Position numbers and translations under genes: made by a program
Assembly: GCA_947650285.1 (NCBI GenBank)
Contig: CANTFL010001464.1
Span: forward strand, 86,415-150,414
From: Hyaloperonospora brassicae
Lineage: Eukaryota > Oomycota > Peronosporomycetes > Peronosporales > Peronosporaceae
Direction: 5' to 3'
Length of the DNA: 64,000 nt
Notes under the pieces: model-generated
Told to the model about the DNA's origin: nothing
The model's input: the letters and a program-made list of their open reading frames with translations, nothing else
The model's database searches: none
Part shown: positions 59,001-64,000 of the stretch, one piece after another
How the letters are laid out: each line of letters begins with the position of its first letter
How positions within the stretch are numbered: position 1 is the stretch's first letter

Positions 59001-60033
59001 GTCAATGGGTCAAGCGCACGTCTGCCGATCTTTGTGTCTATGTGCGACGGTCGCATGGTCAATTTAGTCTCGTGCTCATTCACGTGGACGACTTGATGCT
59101 CTTCGCGCAGACACAAGAGCACATTGATGACATCAAACGTGCACTCAAGACCGAGTTCAGTATCAAGGAGCTCGGCGAGCTGAAATACTGTCTCGGCATC
59201 GAGTTATCACGTGATCGACAGATAAAATCAATCAGCATGAATCAGCGCGCTTACATTAAACGCTTGACAGAAAATTTGGCGTCGACCAATGCAAGGACAT
59301 TCACACACCGTCAAAAGAAAGTGCAAAGTTGACCAAGCTCGGGATGGATGACGACTTTGTGACCAAGTGGCCATACCGCAAGCTCGTTGGTGCACTTATG
59401 TACGTCGCAACGTTCGCTAGACCGGACATCATGCACGCGGTAGGAGAAGTGGCTTAATACTGCGAAAGGTATGAGAAAAGCCACTAAATCGCAGCCAAGC
59501 GCGTGCTCAAATACCTCAAGACGACTGCTGATTATAGCATCGTATTTCACGGCAAGAACAAGGGAGAGCTATTAGGATTTGCGGACGCGTCATGGGCAAG
59601 CGACTTGGATTCTCGCCGCTCGACGACAGGTTACGTGTTCTTTTTGCATGGCAACGTGGTGTCGTGGAAGTCGAAGAGGCAACCGACAGTGGCAGCTTCT
59701 AGCACCGAGGCTGAGTACATGGCATTGTACGCTGCGGTACAAGAGGAGGTGTGGCTGCGTCTATTACTATTCAACATTGGCTTCGGACTTGGAGCGGCGA
59801 CGACTATTTAAGAAGACAATCAAGGGTGCATTGCACTGGCAAAGAATCCGGTCTCTCATGCAAGAACAAATCACATTGACATCAACTTTCACTTCCTTCG
59901 CGAAAAGGTCGAGGAAGGCGTCATTAAGGCTGAGTACAAGCCAACCGACGAGATGATTGCGGACGGACTGAAGAAGGCTCTTGGTCGGACTAAGAATGAC
60001 ATGTTTCTGCGAAGTTTAAATTTGGCAAGGTAG
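56072..60033 (+). pseudogene. gag-pol: Ty1/copia gag-pol, unit C
   Basis: Nearly identical to unit B. It has the same gag frame shifts, the same integrase stops (TGA near 57262, TAA near 57280 and 57589), the same 2-bp deletion near 58077 and the same RNase H region stops. One extra 1-bp loss near 57135 truncates the protease-integrase frame. RT lies in 57947-59332 (RKPNGEIVKFKARLVAKGF, IHVDDLMLF). RNase H is at 59503-59811 with VQEEVWLRLLLFNIGFGL, which equals unit A and differs from B (VQEAVWLRLLLSNIGFGL). Pol ends at TAG 60031-60033. Confidence 0.9.
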
Positions 60034-60058
60034 GCATACAAAGCATGTACATGCGCAT

Positions 60059-60068
60059 CAAGGGAGAG
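60059..60068 (+). other. Polypurine tract
   Basis: AAGGGAGAG directly before the LTR at 60069, as expected for plus-strand priming. Confidence 0.75.
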
Positions 60069-60549
60069 TGTTGAGATTAGGTGATGCGAAGGGTATGTTA
60101 TGGACATGCATAGAAAGAAGCGTGTCTACAATATGCTCCGAGTAGTACGGTAAGATGGGATACCAGTACGTTCATTTCGTAAGCATGCTGTAGCTCGAGT
60201 GGAAATGTGTGGCAGCCATATCCCAGAGGTCACTGGTTCGATACCCGGCAGTGAAAGATAAACCTTAGGGACCTGGTGTTTGGGTTTCACCAGCACTGTC
60301 CTGCCAGACAGTGACGTCCCCCATTTATGTGCTCAGTGGAAACGATGTCCACACCAGAGAAACCGCTATATGGGAAAGGAACATGAGAACGGACCACCAG
60401 GATTGATGGGGCAATTGGAATGAAGAAGTGATTCATAAAGATGAGTAGCAACGGTATGAACGAATTACACTCATAGGATAATGCACTTTTGGTCTTGCTG
60501 CTTCGACCAACAAGCGTTCTTTACTTCGACGCTCCGCTACCTTTTAATA
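60069..60549 (+). repeat. Copia LTR (3' LTR of right block)
   Basis: 481 bp, TGTTGAGATTAGG to CTACCTTTTAATA, the end mutated from GAACA. Followed by CGACG, the duplicate of the flank at 46458-46462. Confidence 0.95.
60184..60252 (+). other. tRNA-Met-like module inside the copia LTR
   Basis: TAGCTCGAGTGG (60191-60202) resembles a tRNA A box with one extra G. CCATATCCCAGAGGTCACT is like an anticodon loop CAT with its 3' stem and variable region as in initiator tRNA-Met. GGTTCGATACC (60235-60245) fits the B box. The boxes are 33 bp apart, as in tRNA genes. The acceptor stem does not pair, so it is a derived relic, not a tRNA gene. Present in all four complete LTRs. Confidence 0.5.
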
Positions 60550-60554
60550 CGACG
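60550..60554 (+). other. Target site duplication, insertion X (copy at right block)
   Basis: CGACG after the 3' LTR. Partner is CGACG (- strand) at 46458-46462. Confidence 0.8.
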
Positions 60555-60599
60555 ACCTTATTACGATTTCGGAGTCCAGGCACTTATCAGCGACTGATA

Positions 60600-63500
60600 A
60601 GGGATTGCTAATTCACGAAATCTGTCTCAATGAGGTGATCAAAGCCATCGATGGACTGAATCGCCACAAAGTAGATGGAATGGATAAGCTTAATAACGAT
60701 TTTCAGAAAGATACCCGGTCCGTACTCGCGTCGGCGATGGTCGCCATTGGCAACGAGATTCTTCATGGCGGTCACCCACCGCTATCATTTTGAAATGGGC
60801 TGATCATTCCGTTGCGCAAACAGGGAGATTCTGAGGATGCCATCGATTACAGGCCAAACGCATGTCTATAAACCAGTTACAAGTCATTCGCGAAGGTCAC
60901 CGCCACGCGGTTCCAGCGCGTACTGGAAAAATTGATTGGACATTCGCAGCAAGGCTTTTTTCGTGGACGACAGATACAGGAGCCTGTCCTGATGATGTTG
61001 GCTATTTTTAACACTACTGAAGCCAAACCTGCGGTGGCGGCCATGCACAGCAAAGCAATCCTCTTGCTCGACTTCAGCAAGGCATATGATACCGTTGCCA
61101 GAGATTACCTTTTCTTAGCGCTCACGCGATTTGAATTATCGCTGGAGTTTGTTACAATGATTTGGAAGATTCATAACGGGACTACGGCACAATTTCTGGT
61201 CAATGGGGAGCTTTCGAGGACACAGGAAGTACGCTCAGTTATCCGTCAAGGATGCCCGCTGGCTCCTATATTATTCATCATCGCCGCAGAAATGCTTGCG
61301 CTAGCACTCATGATGGCCCTACTGACCCAGGCATCACCGTTCCACATGGAGGAGACACTCGACACAAATTTTCGGCATCCGTCGATGATGCAACTGTCTA
61401 TTTACAAGAAGCGAGGCATATTTCACGTGTCCTGCAGTTCATGAAACAATTTGGCCGTCTGTCGGGACGTCGGGTGCAACGGCGGAAGAGCAAGCTCCTG
61501 TTGCTTAACTTGACGGTCCAATGTGAGGAGTTCGGTGGTAAACTAGTGCTTCGTCACGGAGAAACGACGCAGTACCTAGGTTACCTCATTAGAAGTGGTG
61601 AGCTATCGGACGTGAACTGGGCAGCGCGGATACGCAATGTCCAACAACGTCTTGCCACAGCTACTCAAATTGCCACAAGTGTGGAGACCCGTGATTTGAT
61701 AATCAATGATATCATGCTACCGTCGTTTTTGTTCACAGCAGCGGTGTTTGATCTCCTGGCATGGGCTAAATACAGCTCCGGAATCTCCAGCAGCTGTTTT
61801 GGTGGTACTGCTCTACCAGTACTAACAACACGAAGCACAAAGTAAACCCGGTGTTCCTTCACACTCCTAAACAAGCCGGCGGGGTATGGCTGGCTTCGAT
61901 AGTGATCGCATGCAATACTCAGCGATAAAAACATGCTATATTATGGCTAACACAACGCATGGACAGCTACTATTCGGCATGGCAAGCTTGGGTCTATATT
62001 GGACTTCGGGTTCGGGGCCTGCTATGCTATCGCCGCTAGAAGAACGAACGTCTCGGCGGCCTCACTCTCGACGGCAAAACCGAAGGCATCTTCTGCAGCT
62101 GCTACAGCCGTGGCTGGCCCCTGTTTTACCTGATCTCTAAAGGATGAAGCAATGGTACATGGAGGAGCTAACGAGTCTGGCTTCGACGGCCATCAGCTGG
62201 ACTACATCGGCGAAATGGGTTGTGGACATTTTACGGCCACTGTCTCGCTGTTCTCGCGTGATGACGGATGAAGAGCACTCCTTCTGACCTACGTACTCCT
62301 AGGCTGATAACCCTTCGATATTAGATCGACGGGAAGACCCTCTGACCGCCGTCAAGTATGACCGAATTCGGCCTTGCGCCATCGAGGAGCTGGGCCTGCA
62401 GAGACTCGGAGTCCACACCTACTCGATATTCATGCCCTTGGTCGGTCACAGAACCCATCAACAGGCCAAGCTGCGTCGATGGGGGGTTGCGATACTGCTG
62501 AGTGCACCATATATGCCAGTCTGGGCCAGCCTCCATGTTCAGCAACCCATGCGCCTGCGGCACCCTCCTGACTTGGAACGGGCATATGAATGGGGCTTAC
62601 TAGCGCCAAGACGTGTCCAGGGGACGGGTAAGTGTCAGTACCCGATGCAGCCAAAAATTATCCAGCTCGAGCAGGAGCAAGACGGTATTCATTGGTGCAT
62701 TGCGGCAGACAACGTTGAAGATCAGCGAACGACGGTCGATTGTCAGACGCTACGCCAGAGGGAAGCCACCCAAGGCATAGTCTTTTACGCGCCGCCGCAC
62801 GTCCACGGACTTCTGTGAAGTGTCCCGGAATCTGTCGCTAACAAACACCTCTAGCAAGCGTTTAAAAATCAACCATTTCGATTGTTGAAAGGGTCATGGT
62901 TTGCACTTACTCTACCGGTGTCCAGGCTCGAGGCGGCAGCGCGTAAATGCGCTTGGAAAGCCGGGACTTTATCACAGACACCAGTCTCTGTGGGCGCGCG
63001 GCTCTGAAATAACAGCATACCAGGTCTGGGCCTGCTATCGAGTCGCGTTTCGGCAACTAAATTCGTATTTTACGGGGAGGGACATGGCCCCTCTTGTCGC
63101 AAGCTTCATTGCTGTCGCGGGGTGACAGAGACGCTGGAACATATCTTCTGGTCCTGCCCCTGCGCGCAGTCCTGTAAGCAGAAACTGATATGCCATTGGA
63201 CGGGTAAACGCTGGGGGCTGAATCAGCTACACGACTTTCGCGCCAATTGTGCAAGTTTGTCGGCGCCGACGCTATATAAAAGGTCGCAGATCGTTCAAAG
63301 CGGGATCATCCGGACGAAGATATATAATATGCGAAGGTCTGGCGGAGGCTCTGGCGTCCGCTGAGCAGCATCTGTGTAGCTACGTTGTGGATTCAACGAA
63401 ACAGAGTCGTTTTCAAACGCGAAGAAGTCAAGCTCGCAGGTAGCGTCGAGGAATTTTGGAAAACCGGGATGCGGCAATTCCGAGCTATCGCAAAGCGTGA

Positions 63501-63680
63501 ATTTCGCAGGACCGAGACGAGAATTCAAGAAGCACGCCTGCTAATATGTCATCGTCAAATCGCAAGGCAACCAAGAATTTCGTCGCCAATGGTGACCAGC
63601 TCCGTACAAACACCGGACTCGAACGAGGCACCGGCGTTGCTACCCAGTTTTAAGATCTATCAGACATCTTGCAACCGGTG
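60600..63680 (+). pseudogene. LINE ORF2, reverse transcriptase and C-terminal zinc region
   Basis: L1-type RT in broken frames. EVIKAIDGLNRHKVDGMDKL (60635-60700), a fingers region with RLRKQGDSEDA-type sequence near 60815, [20 protein letters not shown] near 60955, motif [17 protein letters not shown] (61065-61110), motif [13 protein letters not shown] (61241-61275), then a frame shift and motif [10 protein letters not shown] near 61375 (family FADD). The thumb region reads YLGYLIRSGELSDVNWAARI (61570-61630). The downstream region 61.9-63.1 kb is decayed. ETLEHIFWSCPCAQSC at 63128-63175 is the zinc-binding RT C-terminal region, then LWIQRNRVVFKREEVK near 63385. The endonuclease half is the inverted piece at 46.46-48.36 kb. 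I cannot see an RNase H domain of the kind reported in some oomycete L1 elements. Confidence 0.8.
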
Positions 63681-63710
63681 AATGGATAAATAGACACGTC
63701 TGCTTCTCTC

Positions 63711-64000
63711 TATCTACCTACCTACCTACCTACCTACCTACTGACATACATTCATACATTCATACATTCATACAAACATACATACATACATACATACATA
63801 CATACATACATACATACATTCATAAATACATACATACACACATACACACATACACACATACACACATACACACATACACACATACACACATACACACATA
63901 CACACATACACACATACACACATACACACATACACACATACACACATACACACATACACACATACACGACTACACACATACACACATACACACATACAAA
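63711..64000 (+). repeat. Compound microsatellite: (CTAC)n, (CATT)n, (TACA)n, (CATACACA)n
   Basis: CTAC units at 63711-63739, TTCATACA units to about 63770, TACA units to about 63820, then 8-bp CATACACA units to the window end, with one irregular CATACACGACTACACA near 63960. The Cys/Val/Tyr/Met frames on - are translations of the repeat. It borders the LINE on the right, as TACA does on the left. Confidence 0.95.

Larger units (their letters stand above)
51411..60549 (+). mobile_element. Right copia block: LTR, unit B, 178-bp junction, unit C, LTR
   Basis: A 9.1-kb dimer on the + strand: LTR 51411-51891, gag-pol B 51896-55858, junction 55894-56071, gag-pol C 56072-60033, LTR 60069-60549. Only the outer LTRs are complete. 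B and C are almost identical and share a 2-bp deletion in pol that unit A lacks. Confidence 0.85.
60550..63700 (+). mobile_element. LINE, 3' piece
   Basis: Reverse transcriptase half and 3' end of the L1-like LINE, from the copia flank to the microsatellite tail. In the reconstructed order it joins the - strand end of the middle piece (46462). It ends without poly(A), in (CTAC)n/(TACA)n. Confidence 0.8.

Noticed and set aside
60184..60252. A functional tRNA-Met gene in each LTR
   Set aside because: The acceptor stem does not pair, the A box has an extra base and the T stem is imperfect; kept only as a tRNA-like relic.
41123..60549. A single large palindrome produced by one duplication-inversion
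   Set aside because: The outer flanks of the two blocks are not reverse complements of each other, and the target duplications match across blocks in the pattern expected for two insertions plus recombination.
1..64000. Oomycete effector genes (RXLR, CRN) or other intact host genes
   Set aside because: No signal peptide followed by RXLR/EER or LFLAK-type motif was seen, and no open frame outside the transposons matched a family I know; a by-eye negative is weak.

Overview
The window is a repeat-dominated stretch of a eukaryotic nuclear genome. The best guess is an oomycete (Phytophthora or downy-mildew type). The reason is the retroelement set: Ty3/gypsy elements with two RNase H domains plus a chromodomain (the architecture described for oomycete 'Chronos' elements), a copia family, and an L1-like LINE with an OTU-protease-like ORF1. 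No intact host gene, rRNA or functional tRNA gene was recognised. Almost everything is a decayed mobile element, so 'pseudogene' is the usual type.

Layout. 1-14.3 kb: two Chronos-like elements on the + strand, the first cut by the window edge and the second a 5'-truncated fragment abutting an LTR. Both are unusually rich in GATC and each carries a second, antisense reading frame between pol and the 3' LTR. 14.3-20.57 kb: AT-rich sequence with a (TA)n tract and one LTR relic. 20.57-33.3 kb: a much older, complete Chronos-like element on the - strand. Its pol shows every domain but is full of stops, and the same antisense frame lies at the same place. 34.17-35.01 kb: a small terminal-inverted-repeat element carrying fragments of two host genes, adenylate kinase and a 3-hydroxyacyl-CoA dehydratase (PTPLA/HACD). 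37.0-40.34 kb: a 2,009-bp tandem duplication ending in (TACA)n. 40.46-63.7 kb: one LINE broken into three pieces by copia insertions. 63.7-64 kb: (CTAC)n, (TACA)n and (CATACACA)n microsatellites.

The most informative structure is at 41-60.5 kb. Two copia blocks lie in opposite orientation around a 4.95-kb LINE segment. All four complete LTRs are 481 bp. The 5-bp flanks match only across blocks: CTCGT links the left block's 3' LTR to the right block's 5' LTR, and CGACG links the left block's 5' LTR to the right block's 3' LTR. This means two separate copia insertions recombined and inverted the DNA between them. Undoing the inversion puts the LINE pieces in the expected order: ORF1 N-part, ORF1 zinc knuckle and OTU, ORF2 endonuclease, ORF2 reverse transcriptase. 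Both blocks also contain the same aberrant 178-bp junction (110 bp of LTR fused to an inverted piece of gag), which suggests a dimeric copia element that inserted twice although its genes already shared several disabling mutations.

All positions and motifs were read by eye from the sequence. Family names come from known domain orders. Reconstructions of history are inference and are marked so.
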